This document shows positions 17,455-27,085 of a stretch of DNA of 64,000 nt, piece by piece. Made by a program: the position numbers and the translations under genes. Source of the stretch: Sporosarcina jeotgali. GTDB lineage: Bacteria; Bacillota; Bacilli; Bacillales_A; Planococcaceae. The notes under the pieces are model-generated. The model did no database searches. It was not told where the DNA came from and saw only the letters and a list, made by a program, of their open reading frames with translations. How positions within the stretch are numbered: position 1 is the first letter of the stretch; each line of letters begins with the position of its first letter. The DNA is taken from NCBI RefSeq assembly GCF_033304595.1, contig NZ_CP116341.1, forward strand, positions 787,001 to 851,000. Reading direction: 5' to 3'.

Positions 17455-18024
17455 ATGTTAGACTTCAACATTCGTGGCGAAAACATCGAGGTTACTCCAG
17501 CAATCCGGGAGCACGTCGAAAAGAAAGTCAGTAAACTGGAAAGGTACTTCACTGAGTCTTTGAAAGCAACAGCTCATGTGAACTTGAAAGTATACAGCGA
17601 TAAGCAAACTAAAGTTGAAATTACAATTCCAATGAAAAATTTGACACTCCGAGCAGAAGAACGTCATAACGATTTATACGCAGCCATTGACTTGATTGTC
17701 GATAAGCTTGAGCGTCAAATCCGTAAATATAAAACACGCGTGAACCGCAAGTTCCGTGAGCGCGAAGGCGTTGGCGCATTCTTACAGGCAACAATGGAAA
17801 ACGATTCGAATGAGCAAGAGTATGCCGATGACGAAAATGAGTTCAACGTAGTGCGTACAAAACAGCTCGATTTGAAGCCGATGGACCAGGAAGAAGCAAT
17901 TCTTCAAATGAACATGCTGGGTCACGATTTCTTCATCTTCACTGATGGTGAGTCTGATGCCACAAACATCGTCTACAAACGCCGTGATGGCAAGTACGGC
18001 TTGATTGAAACTGAAGCTAATTAA
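17455..18024 (+). CDS. hpf: Long-form ribosome hibernation promoting factor
   Basis: A 189-residue long HPF (YvyD). The N-terminal RaiA-type domain reads 'FNIRGENIEVTPAIREHVEKKVSKLERYF', with basic residues that bind the 30S decoding region. A linker follows, then the C-terminal dimerisation domain 'VVRTKQLDLKPMDQEEAILQMNMLGHDFFIF', which joins two 70S ribosomes into 100S. GGAGGAG precedes ATG 17455. It lies upstream of secA as in B. subtilis. No confident SigB or SigH promoter was found by eye. Confidence 0.95.
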   Translation: MLDFNIRGENIEVTPAIREHVEKKVSKLERYFTESLKATAHVNLKVYSDKQTKVEITIPMKNLTLRAEERHNDLYAAIDLIVDKLERQIRKYKTRVNRKFREREGVGAFLQATMENDSNEQEYADDENEFNVVRTKQLDLKPMDQEEAILQMNMLGHDFFIFTDGESDATNIVYKRRDGKYGLIETEAN

Positions 18025-18031
18025 TGTTTGG

Positions 18032-18061
18032 AAACCGCCTGTTACTTTGGGCGGTTTTTTT
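18032..18061 (+). terminator. Terminator after hpf
   Basis: AAACCGCC (18032-18039) pairs with GGGCGGTTT near 18049-18057, followed by a long T run. Confidence 0.85.
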
Positions 18062-18089
18062 GTTGGGGAAATTTAGTTTGTGGTTGAAC

Positions 18090-18223
18090 GCTCTATTAGC
18101 GAGGGGAAGCGCTCCATTCAGCTGGGTAAGCGATCCATTGAGTCGGGTAACCGCTCGATTCACCTGGCTAAGCGCTCCTTTTGCTAGGCTATCCGCTCCA
18201 TTCGCCTGTTTAAGCGCTCGATT
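18090..18223 (+). repeat. Array D: 7 units, exact 21-bp period, GMTC + CATT/GATT
   Basis: GCTC or GATC tetramers start at 18090, 18111, 18132, 18153, 18174, 18195 and 18216, each exactly 21 bp apart. Most are followed by CATT or GATT (GCTCTATT, GCTCCATT, GATCCATT, GCTCGATT). The intervening sequence is partly conserved (for example 'GGTAAGC'). The array starts 29 nt after the hpf terminator. Because 21 is divisible by 3, both strands show accidental heptapeptide-like open frames. Confidence 0.85.
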
Positions 18224-18239
18224 CACATGCTTTCTTGAT

Positions 18240-18463
18240 TGAGAGAGGTGGAGGTGATCGAGCAATCCGGTACTACTTTTACTCCCGCGGCATTATTCCT
18301 ATTCCAATTCTATCCCAACTCGCGACAAATCCATCTTTCCCCGGTTAAAACCAAGATTAATTGGTGGGCTCCGCTTCGCTGCGCATTTAGGGATGAGGTA
18401 GGGTGGGAAAAGGGTTCTCTCTACCGCAGCTTGTTGTAAAAGGTGTCCCCACGCATCATAGGT
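18240..18463. other. Gene-free spacer between arrays D and E
   Basis: No supported gene. It holds 'GATTAATTGGTGGGCTCCGC' near 18356, which resembles the 'GGATTAATTGGG(T/G)GCGCT' spacer inside array F (50.9-51.1 kb). That hints that the two loci share a degenerate element. Confidence 0.4.
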
Positions 18464-18575
18464 GATCAAGCAACAAGCGGATCCGCTCAAGCAAAGATAA
18501 AACTGATCAAGCACCACCAAAACACACTCAAGCCGACCCCAAAAAAGCTCAAGCACACACCCAATCCGCTCAAGC
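18464..18575 (+). repeat. Array E: 6 units, 20-21-bp period, GMTC + AAGC
   Basis: (G/A)(A/C)TCAAGC occurs at 18464, 18485, 18505, 18526, 18547 and 18568 (spacings 21, 20, 21, 21, 21). Spacer sequence is A/C-rich and not conserved. It has the same layout as array D, with a different tetramer after GMTC, and lies about 120 nt upstream of secA. Confidence 0.8.
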
Positions 18576-18693
18576 CACCCACCCCAACCTCCACCCCCAG
18601 TACAAAAGTCGGAAATTTCGTTGCATTGCATTTGCGCCTGCCCATTCACAATGTTAAAATGAAGGGTGAACTTTGTGAGGATGTGACCAAATT

Positions 18694-21201
18694 ATGCTAA
18701 GCGTATTGAATAAAATGTTTGATCCGAATAAACGTGATTTGAAACGACTAGAAAAGATTGCTGATCAGACTGAAGCCTTTGCTACTCAAATGGAGCAGCT
18801 TTCGGATACTGATTTAACTGCGAAAACGGCAGAATTCCAGCAGCGCGTGAACAATGGAGAGAGTCTTGACGACATTCAGCCGGAAGCATTTGCGGTTGTG
18901 CGTGAAGCAGCGCGCCGTGTTCTCGGCTTGTATCCATTCCGTGTTCAAATCGTGGGGGCTGCGGCTCTTCACGAGGGAAACATTGCGGAGATGAAAACCG
19001 GTGAAGGTAAGACGTTGACGTCAACGCTTGCGGTGTATTTGAATGCTCTAGATGGCAAAGGTGCACACGTTGTCACGGTCAACGAATACTTGGCTTCACG
19101 TGATGCTCAGGAAATGGGAAAGCTGTATGAGTTCCTTGGACTGACGGTCGGCTTGAACTTGAACAGTTTGAGTAAAGATGAAAAGCGTGATGCGTATCTT
19201 GCAGACGTGACGTATACGACGAACAATGAGCTTGGCTTTGACTATTTGCGCGACAACATGGTGCTGTACAGTGAGCACAAAGTACAGCGTCCGCTTCATT
19301 ATGCAGTCATTGACGAAGTTGACTCCATCTTAATTGACGAGGCGCGAACTCCGCTTATTATTTCAGGGCAGGCTGCTAAATCAGCAGAATTGTACCGTTT
19401 GGCGAACCGTTTCGTGATGACTTTGAAAAAAGAAGAGGACTTTGCGTATGATGAAACGACTAAAGGCGTAACGATGACCGAAGCGGGGATTGAGAAAGCG
19501 GAGCAGGCATTTGGAATCGATAACTTATTCGACTTGGAGCATGTGACACTCAACCACACGATTAATCAGTCATTAAAAGCGCATGTAAGTATGCATGTTG
19601 ACGTAGACTATGTCGTACAAGAAGGCGAAGTTGTCATTGTCGATTCATTCACAGGCCGTCTGATGAAAGGCCGCCGTTACAGCGATGGACTTCACCAAGC
19701 GATCGAGGCAAAAGAAGGACTTGAAGTCCAAAACGAATCGATGACGCTTGCAACGATTACATTCCAGAACTATTTCCGGATGTATGACAAGTTGTCTGGT
19801 ATGACGGGTACTGCGAAGACGGAAGAAGAGGAATTCCGCAACATTTACAACATGAACGTTGTAGCGATTCCGACCAACCGTCCGATTTCCCGTGATGACC
19901 GTCCAGATTTAATCTTCTCTTCAACGGAAGGGAAGTACAAAGCGGTTGCGGATGATATTAAAGAGCGGCATAAAAAAGGCCAGCCGGTTCTTGTCGGTAC
20001 GGTTGCGATTGAAACGTCTGAGATCATTTCGAACTTCTTGAAGAAGTACGGCGTGCCTCATAACGTGTTAAACGCGAAAAACCACGGTCGTGAAGCCGAA
20101 ATTATCGAGCAGGCAGGTCAGCCGGGTGCGGTTACCATCGCAACAAACATGGCTGGTCGCGGTACGGATATCAAGCTTGGAGAAGGCGTACAAGAAGTCG
20201 GCGGCCTTGCAGTTGTCGGTACCGAGCGCCATGAATCTCGCCGTATTGATAATCAGCTGCGCGGACGTTCTGGTCGTCAAGGGGACGCGGGTATTACACA
20301 GTTCTATCTGTCTTTAGAAGATGAATTGATGCGCCGTTTCGGTTCGGAGCAAATGAAAGGCATGATGACGAAACTCGGTATGGATGATGAAACACCAATC
20401 CAGTCGAAAATGGTCTCGCGCTCCGTCGAATCTGCTCAGAAACGCGTGGAGGGGAATAACTTCGATTCTCGTAAACGATTGCTTCAATATGATGATGTGT
20501 TGCGCCAGCAGCGTGAAATCATTTATAAAGAGCGTAATGACGTACTCGAATCAGACAATGTACGTCCAGTTCTGGAAGCGATGATTGAACGCGTGATTGA
20601 AAATGCGGTAGCGATTCATACAACAGAAGAAAAACAAGAAGACTGGGCATTAAAAGCTCTTGTCGACTATTTAGGCGCGAACTTCTTGCCTGAAGACCAG
20701 CTGACGGTTTCAGATTTAGAAGGTAAATCGGCACAGGAACTTACGGATTTCATCAAAACAGAAGTGTTGAAGCGTTATGATGAAAAAGAAGAGGAAATGT
20801 CCGAAGAAAAAATGCGCGAGTTTGAGAAAGTTGTCCTGCTTCGTGCCATCGATACAAAATGGATGGATCATATCGATGCGATGGATCAGCTGCGTCACGG
20901 AATTCACTTGCGTGCATACGGACAAAATGATCCGCTTCGCGAGTATCAAGCAGAAGGATTCGCGATGTTTGAAGAAATGGTGAACGCCATTGAAGCAGAT
21001 GCATCGAAGTACGTCATGAAGGCGGAAATCCGCAACAACCTGGAGCGTGAAGAAGTGGCAAAAGGCCAAGCGGTGAATCCGAAAGAAGATGGCGAGAAAC
21101 AAGTGAAGAAACCGGTACGCCGTTCAGTTAATATCGGACGCAACGACCCATGCCCTTGCGGCAGCGGGAAGAAATATAAGAACTGTCATGGTCAAGAGTA
21201 A
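18694..21201 (+). CDS. secA: Preprotein translocase motor ATPase SecA
   Basis: An 835-residue SecA. NBD1 has Walker A '[17 protein letters not shown]' and the DEAD-type '[18 protein letters not shown]'. The preprotein cross-linking domain follows, then NBD2 with '[16 protein letters not shown]' and '[10 protein letters not shown]'. The C-terminal Zn-binding motif is '[14 protein letters not shown]'. It drives Sec-dependent export through SecYEG. ATG 18694 overlaps no other gene, and a -10-like TTAAAAT lies near 18652. It is followed 36 nt later by prfB, probably in one transcript. Confidence 0.97.
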   Translation: MLSVLNKMFDPNKRDLKRLEKIADQTEAFATQMEQLSDTDLTAKTAEFQQRVNNGESLDDIQPEAFAVVREAARRVLGLYPFRVQIVGAAALHEGNIAEMKTGEGKTLTSTLAVYLNALDGKGAHVVTVNEYLASRDAQEMGKLYEFLGLTVGLNLNSLSKDEKRDAYLADVTYTTNNELGFDYLRDNMVLYSEHKVQRPLHYAVIDEVDSILIDEARTPLIISGQAAKSAELYRLANRFVMTLKKEEDFAYDETTKGVTMTEAGIEKAEQAFGIDNLFDLEHVTLNHTINQSLKAHVSMHVDVDYVVQEGEVVIVDSFTGRLMKGRRYSDGLHQAIEAKEGLEVQNESMTLATITFQNYFRMYDKLSGMTGTAKTEEEEFRNIYNMNVVAIPTNRPISRDDRPDLIFSSTEGKYKAVADDIKERHKKGQPVLVGTVAIETSEIISNFLKKYGVPHNVLNAKNHGREAEIIEQAGQPGAVTIATNMAGRGTDIKLGEGVQEVGGLAVVGTERHESRRIDNQLRGRSGRQGDAGITQFYLSLEDELMRRFGSEQMKGMMTKLGMDDETPIQSKMVSRSVESAQKRVEGNNFDSRKRLLQYDDVLRQQREIIYKERNDVLESDNVRPVLEAMIERVIENAVAIHTTEEKQEDWALKALVDYLGANFLPEDQLTVSDLEGKSAQELTDFIKTEVLKRYDEKEEEMSEEKMREFEKVVLLRAIDTKWMDHIDAMDQLRHGIHLRAYGQNDPLREYQAEGFAMFEEMVNAIEADASKYVMKAEIRNNLEREEVAKGQAVNPKEDGEKQVKKPVRRSVNIGRNDPCPCGSGKKYKNCHGQE

Positions 21202-21237
21202 TCTGGCCGTGAACCTGAATTTTTGGAGGAACAAACT

Positions 21238-22342
21238 ATGATGGAATTATCAGATGTACGCAACGAGCTCGACAAAACAGCTAAGAAATTAGTGGACTTT
21301 AGGGGGTCTCTTTGACTTAGAAAACAAAGAGGCACGTATGCAGGAACTCGATGAAATGATGATGGACCCGACGTTTTGGGATAACCAAGATGCAGCGCAA
21401 GTCGTCATTTCTGAATCGAACGCACTCAAAGACAGCGTCGGTGAGTTCCATGCGATGAACGACGAACAAGAAAATCTGGAAATGACAGTCGAACTGTTGA
21501 AAGAAGAGCCGGATGAAGAGCTCCAGGAAGAACTCGTGAGCGAATTGAAAGCATTCTTGAAGCGTATGGAAGACTTCGATCTGCAGATGCTTCTAAGTGA
21601 AGAATATGACAGCAGCAGTGCTGTTCTTGAAATTCACTCAGGCGCTGGCGGTACGGAGTCTCAAGACTGGGCATCGATGATTTTACGGATGTATACACGC
21701 TGGGCTGAGCAGCACGGATACAAAGTGGAAACACTGGACTATCAGGCAGGCGACGAAGCTGGTGTGAAATCTGTAACGCTTTCCATCAAAGGTCACAATG
21801 CGTATGGTTACTTGAAAGCTGAAAAAGGCGTTCACCGTCTTGTTCGGATTTCACCGTTTGACTCATCAGGCCGTCGACACACGTCATTCTCTTCTGTTGA
21901 AGTGATGCCTGAATTCTCAGGTGACGTAGACATCGATTTGAAGATGGAAGACGTTAAAATTGATACGTACCGTTCGAGCGGTGCGGGTGGACAGCACGTT
22001 AACACGACAGATTCAGCTGTCCGCATGACCCACCTTCCAACAGGTGCAATCGTAACGTGTCAAACAGAGCGTTCACAGATTAAAAACCGTGAACGTGCGA
22101 TCAACTTGTTGAAAGCAAAAATTTATCAAATCCGTGTCGAAGAAGAAGAAGCGCGCCTTCTCGAAATTCGCGGCGACCAAAAAGAAATCGGCTGGGGAAG
22201 TCAGATCCGTTCTTACGTCTTCCACCCGTACTCAATGGTCAAAGATCACCGTACCAATGAAGAGACAGGTAACGTAGGTTCTGTGATGGACGGCGAAATT
22301 GATCCGTTCATCAACGCATTCTTGCGTTCACGTATTTCTTAA
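21238..22342 (+). CDS. prfB: Peptide chain release factor 2, with programmed +1 frameshift
   Basis: RF2 recognises UGA and UAA. The frame opens at ATG 21238 (RBS TGGAGGA) and meets an in-frame TGA at codon 26 (21313-21315), set in the classic recoding context: AGGGGG upstream and CTT-TGA-C. A +1 shift at CTT-T continues with GAC TTA GAA and reads to TAA at 22342, for 367 residues. The GGQ loop is in '[17 protein letters not shown]', which catalyses peptide release, and the anticodon-like stop-recognition region lies in domain 2. The short first frame is essential, so a start further down at 21338 would be wrong. Synteny secA-prfB supports the call. Confidence 0.96.
21301..21316 (+). promoter_or_regulatory. 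prfB programmed frameshift signal
   Basis: The internal Shine-Dalgarno-like AGGGGG (21301-21306) sits 3 nt before CTTTGAC (21310-21316). Low RF2 stalls ribosomes at the poor UGA context and promotes slippage, giving autoregulation. Confidence 0.95.
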
Positions 22343-22356
22343 TACAGCAAAAACAG

Positions 22357-22410
22357 CGAGGCTGTCCTCGAACGTCATGAAAATGACAATCGAAGGCAGC
22401 CTCGTTTTTT
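22357..22410 (+). terminator. Terminator after prfB
   Basis: CGAGGCTG (22357-22364) pairs with CAGCCTCG (22397-22404) around a long internal loop, followed by TTTTTT. Confidence 0.75.
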
Positions 22411-22666
22411 ACTATGATTCAATTGAAAATTCGATTCACTTACACAGAATTGTCATGTACTGGCGGCGAGCGTGTATTCTTTGCCTAATTAAGACAGAGA
22501 GCAGTTATACGTGACAGTCGTAAATTTCAGCCCGATTATTTGCTGAAGTTTTGTCAAAACAGGTTTGATTTTCGGGAAATAGAGAATACTAAATAGAAGG
22601 AGTTCGCTCCATGTTGGGTATTTGTCATGACTCTGTCACGCGTTTAAAGCGAACTAGGCCATTTTT

Positions 22667-22675
22667 TGCTATACT
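22667..22675 (+). promoter_or_regulatory. Extended -10 promoter of the cytochrome c-551 gene
   Basis: TGC followed by TATACT (22670-22675), 41 nt before the gene start. The -35 region is weak. The gene-free stretch 22411-22666 otherwise shows only a small GGAG-TTCG-CTCC hairpin near 22600. Confidence 0.5.
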
Positions 22676-22716
22676 AAGGAAGCACGTAATTCATTTATTC
22701 GAAGGAGGACACATTC

Positions 22717-23049
22717 ATGAAAATGAAAAACAAATTCTTAGCGACGATCTTTGGCGCTGCACTTGTACTTGGTGCTTGTGGCGGCGGCGGAGATGACAAA
22801 GCTGGAGACAAAGATTCAGCATCTGGAAATGTAGACGCTGAAAAAGTATTCCAAGCGAACTGTGCATCTTGTCACGGCGGCAACTTGGAAGGCGGAGCAG
22901 GTCCTGCTCTTGCTAACATCGGCGGAGAGCTGTCTGAAGACGAAATCCACGACATCATCGAAAACGGTAAATCCGGCGGAATGCCAGCTGGTCTTATTAA
23001 AGGCGAAGAGCTTGACGCTGTTGCAAAATGGCTTTCTGAAAAGAAATAA
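22717..23049 (+). CDS. cccB: Cytochrome c-551, membrane-anchored lipoprotein
   Basis: A 110-residue CccB-type cytochrome. The lipoprotein signal has lipobox 'LGAC' (Cys near residue 21), followed by a Gly/Asp/Lys linker. The haem c site is 'CASCH' and the distal Met ligand is in 'SGGMPAGLI'. It shuttles electrons on the outer face of the membrane towards a terminal oxidase. GAAGGAGG precedes ATG 22717. Its position between prfB and ftsE is the same as in B. subtilis. Confidence 0.93.
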   Translation: MKMKNKFLATIFGAALVLGACGGGGDDKAGDKDSASGNVDAEKVFQANCASCHGGNLEGGAGPALANIGGELSEDEIHDIIENGKSGGMPAGLIKGEELDAVAKWLSEKK

Positions 23050-23087
23050 GCTGTTTTAAAAAATGCTGATTAATTTGTAACACAACG

Positions 23088-23119
23088 AACAGAGACGCTA
23101 CGGCAGTCTCTGTTTTTTT
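23088..23119 (+). terminator. Terminator after cccB
   Basis: AACAGAGAC (23088-23096) pairs with GTCTCTGTT (23106-23114), then T's to 23119. Confidence 0.85.
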
Positions 23120-23261
23120 GTGCAGTTAAAATGAGCTGAATTTCGACAGCAACTCGCTCTTAAACTGTAAAAAATAGGATTGAACATTACAGGATTGTTG
23201 AAACGCGGTGAACGTTTTGGAGGAAATGAAATATTCCTGTAATACAGTGTAGGTTTATATC

Positions 23262-23270
23262 TGTTATACT
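23262..23270 (+). promoter_or_regulatory. Extended -10 promoter of ftsEX
   Basis: TGT followed by TATACT (23265-23270), 43 nt before the ftsE ATG. No clear -35. Confidence 0.45.
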
Positions 23271-23312
23271 TAAAAAGCTGAAGAAAAGTTTTCGATCAGG
23301 TGGTTACAAAAA

Positions 23313-23999
23313 ATGATTAAAATGAAGAATGTGTACAAAAAGTATTCGAACGGTGTCGTTGCCGCGAATGGTATAAATATCGACATTGACCGCGGTGAGT
23401 TTGTTTACGTCGTGGGGCCGAGTGGTGCAGGTAAATCGACATTCATCAAAATGATGTATCGCGAGGAAGCTCCAACCAGCGGACAGATCTTCATCGACGG
23501 AACAGACCTGAGTACGTTGAAAAACAAGGAAATACCCTACTTGCGAAGACAGATTGGTGTCGTTTTCCAAGACTTTAAATTGCTTCCAAGATTGAATGTT
23601 TATGAGAATGTGGCATTTGCGCTAGAAGTGATTGAAGAAGCACCCGCTGATATTCGTAAAAAAGTAACTGATGTTTTAGCGCTTGTCGGATTGTCCCAAA
23701 AAGCGAGAATGTTTCCTAACGAGTTATCAGGCGGAGAACAGCAGCGAGTGTCGATTGCGCGTTCGATTGTCAATGAGCCTAAAATGGTGATTGCAGACGA
23801 ACCGACAGGAAACCTCGATCCGGATACGTCGTTAGGCATCATGAACATCTTCGAAAAAATCAACAACCGTGGGACGACCATTGTGATGGCGACACACAAC
23901 AAAGATATTGTGAACAAAATCCGTCATCGCGTTTTATTAGTAGAAGGCGGAATGATCACAAGAGATGAATACGAAGGGGAATACAGCTATGAAGGGTAG
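23313..23999 (+). CDS. ftsE: Cell division ATP-binding protein FtsE
   Basis: A 228-residue ABC ATPase. Walker A is 'GPSGAGKSTFIK', the signature is 'LSGGEQQRVSIARSIV', Walker B is 'MVIADEPTGNLD', and the H-loop His is in 'MATHNKD'. It forms a complex with FtsX that transmits ATP hydrolysis to an extracellular cell-wall hydrolase. The final codons overlap the ftsX start. Confidence 0.96.
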   Translation: MIKMKNVYKKYSNGVVAANGINIDIDRGEFVYVVGPSGAGKSTFIKMMYREEAPTSGQIFIDGTDLSTLKNKEIPYLRRQIGVVFQDFKLLPRLNVYENVAFALEVIEEAPADIRKKVTDVLALVGLSQKARMFPNELSGGEQQRVSIARSIVNEPKMVIADEPTGNLDPDTSLGIMNIFEKINNRGTTIVMATHNKDIVNKIRHRVLLVEGGMITRDEYEGEYSYEG

Positions 24000-24873
24000 A
24001 ACGCTTGGCCGTCACTTCCGGGAGAGTTTTAAGAGCCTCGGACGAAATGGCTGGATGACGTTCGCCTCCATCAGCGCCGTTGCGGTAACGCTTCTGCTTG
24101 TGGGCAGTTTCATTGTTATGATGATGAACTTGAACAAGATGGCGGATAATATCGAGAACGACGTAGAAATTAAAGTGGTTGCGGACGCTGCAGCAAGTGA
24201 TGCGGCCGTGAAAGAGTTACAAGACAAAGTTCAGAAGATTGATGGAGTCGCAAGTGTTGAATTTGCGTCGAGAGAAGACGAACTGGACAAAATCATTAAA
24301 TCCTACGGTAAAGAACTCTCACTCTATAAACAAAGTAATCCACTAGGAAACGCGCTATATGTAAAAGCGGCGGATCCTCACGATACGGCTGCAATTGCAA
24401 AAAAGATCGATACATACGAGTACACAGCTGATGTTGTCTATGGAGCAGGAAAAGTCGAGAAATTGTTCAACGTCGTAAAAATCAGCCGGAATGTCGGATT
24501 GATTTTAATCGTAGCGCTGCTGTTTACGGCAATGTTCCTCATCTCCAATACAATTCGTTTGACGATCATTGCACGTGGTCGAGAGATTGAAATTATGAAA
24601 CTAGTCGGAGCGACAAATAACTTTGTCCGAATTCCGTTTATTTTAGAAGGTGCTTGGCTGGGGATCCTCGGATCGATTCTTCCAATGGCTGCTATCGCCA
24701 TTGCCTACCAGCAAATTTATGCATACTGGCAGCCTAAATTGGTGAATGAAATGTTCCAATTGCTCCATCCTGTACCGTTCATTATCCAGGTAGATGGTCT
24801 GCTGCTGTTCATGGGTGTGTTCATCGGCGTATGGGGCAGTATGATGTCCGTACGCAAATTCTTGAAAGTCTAA
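23989..24873 (+). CDS. ftsX: Cell division permease-like protein FtsX
   Basis: A 294-residue protein with four membrane helices: one near residue 25, a large extracellular loop, then three more in the last 120 residues. 'FLISNTIRLTIIARGREIEIMKLVGA' is the typical FtsX/MacB cytoplasmic coupling region. I choose ATG 23989 (MKGRTLGRHFRESFK), 11 nt inside ftsE and preceded by AAGGGG; an in-frame start at 23965 lacks an RBS. It works with FtsE to switch on a peptidoglycan hydrolase, very plausibly the M23 protein encoded next. Confidence 0.95.
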   Translation: MKGRTLGRHFRESFKSLGRNGWMTFASISAVAVTLLLVGSFIVMMMNLNKMADNIENDVEIKVVADAAASDAAVKELQDKVQKIDGVASVEFASREDELDKIIKSYGKELSLYKQSNPLGNALYVKAADPHDTAAIAKKIDTYEYTADVVYGAGKVEKLFNVVKISRNVGLILIVALLFTAMFLISNTIRLTIIARGREIEIMKLVGATNNFVRIPFILEGAWLGILGSILPMAAIAIAYQQIYAYWQPKLVNEMFQLLHPVPFIIQVDGLLLFMGVFIGVWGSMMSVRKFLKV

Positions 24874-24910
24874 CTAGCCGATTTGTATTATTGAAAGGGG
24901 AACTGGGACT

Positions 24911-26248
24911 GTGAGAAAGAATAAGGGAATCTTGCTATCTGCAATGGGTGTGTTGCTGCTTTCGACAACATTATCTGGAACAGCAGCATCTGCAAGCTCG
25001 TTGAAAGATATGCAAGATGAACAAAAGGTGCTGCAACAAAAGCAAAATGAGTTGAACAAGGGAATTCAAAACAAATCCAACGAGATTAATAAAAAGCAAA
25101 CTAAGAAACAATCCATTATGGAACAAATTACGAAGTTGAATGGTGAAATCGAAGCGAATAACGAAAAGATCCGCGACGTTAAGGAAAAAATCAGTCAGAC
25201 AACTACTGAAATCACGGAACTTCAAGCTTCTATTAAAACATTAGAAAAGCGGATTAAAGAACGGGATGAAGTTTTAAGAGAACGTGTTCGTACGATGCAG
25301 GTGAAGGGCGGAGACGTCAGCTACCTGGACGTGCTTCTTGGCGCGAACAGTTTTTCAGATTTCATTGACCGATTCTCTGCAGTTTCCACATTGATGGATG
25401 CTGACCGTAAAATCATGCAGCAGCAAGAAGACGACATGAATCAGCTGGAAAAAGAGAAGGAAATGGTAGAAACCAAACTTGCTCAGCAAGAAGAACGCAA
25501 AAACAAACTGACAGACTTGAAGAAAAAATTCGAAGCGCAAAAAGTTGAGAAGGACAAGCTGGTCGATCAACTAGAAGCTGAACAAGCCAAACTTTCTACT
25601 GAAAAAGCGGACTTGGAAAGCGAATTCGATGAAACTCATGAACTTTCTGCAGACCTTGTGAACAAGATTAGTGCAGAGCAGGATCGTTTGGCAGAAGTTG
25701 CACGTCAAGCAGAATTGCAGCGTAAACGTGATGCGGAAGCAGCTGCTAAACGCCGCGCTCAACAAGCAGCCAGTAATTCATCAAGTTCGTCCTCATCGAG
25801 CAGTCATGAAACAGCTGCACCGCCTGTTGCGAGCGGTACATGGACCAGTCCGGCAAGAGGACCGCTTACATCATCATTTGGATGGAGAATGCACCCGATC
25901 TTCCATACACAGAAACAGCACCGCGGACAAGATATCGGAGTTCCAGTCGGGACTACAGTCGTTTCTGCAGCTGAAGGCGTTGTATCCCATGCAGGACCGA
26001 TGGGCGGATTCGGTAACGCGATCATGGTTACCCATTCAATTGACGGACAAATCTTTACGTCTGTTTACGCACACTTATCGAATATCGGTGTGAGCACAGG
26101 ACAGCACGTAGGAAAAGGTCAATTCATCGGTAAATCGGGAAATACAGGAAATTCAACAGGGCCTCACTTGCACTTTGAAATTCACGTAGGCAACTTCTCT
26201 GCCTCTGGACCAAGTGCTGTGAATCCATTACGTTATGTATCATTCTAA
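24911..26248 (+). CDS. Coiled-coil M23 family peptidoglycan hydrolase (EnvC/PcsB-like layout)
   Basis: A 445-residue exported protein. The signal peptide ends near 'SGTAASA' (residues 1-27). A long Lys/Glu/Gln-rich coiled coil spans residues ~30-270. A Ser-rich linker then leads to a C-terminal LytM/M23 domain: 'HPIFHTQKQHRGQDIGVPVG', with zinc-ligand His and Asp, and 'HLHFEIH' with the final ligand His. An extracellular coiled coil plus M23 is the design of hydrolases or activators controlled by FtsEX. The gene starts with GTG 24911, 37 nt after ftsX, which supports a functional link; B. subtilis instead uses CwlO at another locus. Because the M23 zinc ligands are intact, it is probably an active endopeptidase rather than a pure activator. 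Confidence 0.88.
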   Translation: MRKNKGILLSAMGVLLLSTTLSGTAASASSLKDMQDEQKVLQQKQNELNKGIQNKSNEINKKQTKKQSIMEQITKLNGEIEANNEKIRDVKEKISQTTTEITELQASIKTLEKRIKERDEVLRERVRTMQVKGGDVSYLDVLLGANSFSDFIDRFSAVSTLMDADRKIMQQQEDDMNQLEKEKEMVETKLAQQEERKNKLTDLKKKFEAQKVEKDKLVDQLEAEQAKLSTEKADLESEFDETHELSADLVNKISAEQDRLAEVARQAELQRKRDAEAAAKRRAQQAASNSSSSSSSSSHETAAPPVASGTWTSPARGPLTSSFGWRMHPIFHTQKQHRGQDIGVPVGTTVVSAAEGVVSHAGPMGGFGNAIMVTHSIDGQIFTSVYAHLSNIGVSTGQHVGKGQFIGKSGNTGNSTGPHLHFEIHVGNFSASGPSAVNPLRYVSF

Positions 26249-26322
26249 GTAACGACTTATATATCTATTGCCGGTTTTTCCCTGTAACAAACATCTTGGC
26301 ACCAGGGAGCACCGATTACACA

Positions 26323-26354
26323 AAAGGCCCGCAGCCATGCGGGCCTTTTTCTTT
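26323..26354 (+). terminator. Terminator after the M23 hydrolase gene
   Basis: AAAGGCCCGC (26323-26332) pairs with GCGGGCCTTT (26339-26348), followed by TTCTTT. Confidence 0.88.
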
Positions 26355-26434
26355 AGGAACTATAAGGGCATTTTGTGGAGTTGACTGGCATTTTACGATA
26401 CCATGAGAGGTATACTGGACTAAAGGAGATTTCA

Positions 26435-27085
26435 ATGCCTGTCACAGACTATTTTTTACTATGGAAGGTCACGGTGCCTTCATCTTGGATTGCAGCGGTC
26501 ATCGGATTTATCCTGGCATGGCTTGCTGTTAAAATGAAATTCGGTAAACCCGTCGCAGATCTTTTTATCGACGCGCTGTTTACCACTATTATTGTATGGA
26601 AGCTGTCCGTAATTGTAACGGACTTTGAAACGGTACGTCGTGCTCCACTGGCTATTCTCTATTTCAATGGAGGTACGTTTGGATTTCTAGCTGGGCTGGT
26701 TGTCGCTGCGGTGGTTATTCTCTTATCTCGGAAACCTAAGCCGCCAATGATGAGCCAAGGTCTTTTGCTTGGAATCGTAACTGCCCAAGCAGGCTATCAA
26801 GTGATGATGGCTCTGTTGAATGAGAGTGCGTTCTTAATTGAAGGAATCACAATTGTCGTATTTGGGATGCTGGCAGTGCTTTCATTTGTTCATGCACAAA
26901 ATGAACGTATACCTATTGTCTACGGAGCAGGATTATTTGTAGCTGCCCACGCATTCATTGGAGCCTTGCAGCCCGTCGGATTTACAGGCATTCCATTCAC
27001 AGCAACAGTGCTTGCATGCATCTTAGCAGTACTAGTTACTTGGCGCTTCACACAACGTAAGGAAACAGATGGAGGGATACAATGA
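26435..27085 (+). CDS. Multi-pass membrane protein of unknown function, coupled to a thioredoxin-like gene
   Basis: A 216-residue protein with about seven hydrophobic segments, beginning 'WIAAVIGFILAWLAVKM'. No Cys pair and no motif I recognise with confidence. The layout, a hydrophobic core with 'FNGGTFGFLAGL', loosely recalls prolipoprotein diacylglyceryl transferase-like folds, but the Lgt signature is absent. I start at ATG 26435 because AAAGGAG lies just upstream; longer readings begin before the RBS. The last 4 nt overlap the start of the TlpA-like gene (ATGA), so the two products are made together and may cooperate at the membrane. Confidence 0.7.
   Translation: MPVTDYFLLWKVTVPSSWIAAVIGFILAWLAVKMKFGKPVADLFIDALFTTIIVWKLSVIVTDFETVRRAPLAILYFNGGTFGFLAGLVVAAVVILLSRKPKPPMMSQGLLLGIVTAQAGYQVMMALLNESAFLIEGITIVVFGMLAVLSFVHAQNERIPIVYGAGLFVAAHAFIGALQPVGFTGIPFTATVLACILAVLVTWRFTQRKETDGGIQ

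Noticed and set aside
18024-18242. Open frames on both strands across array D with a heptapeptide-like repeat (LSAPFAR/LSAPFAC)
   Set aside because: A 21-bp repeat is seven codons, so any stop-free unit gives periodic frames on both strands. No RBS, and the frame starts inside the hpf terminator region.
22611-22796. 61-codon frame with GAAGGAG upstream, overlapping cccB
   Set aside because: It overlaps the cccB promoter and coding region in another frame, and the product is not protein-like. The RBS-like GGAG is part of a small hairpin.
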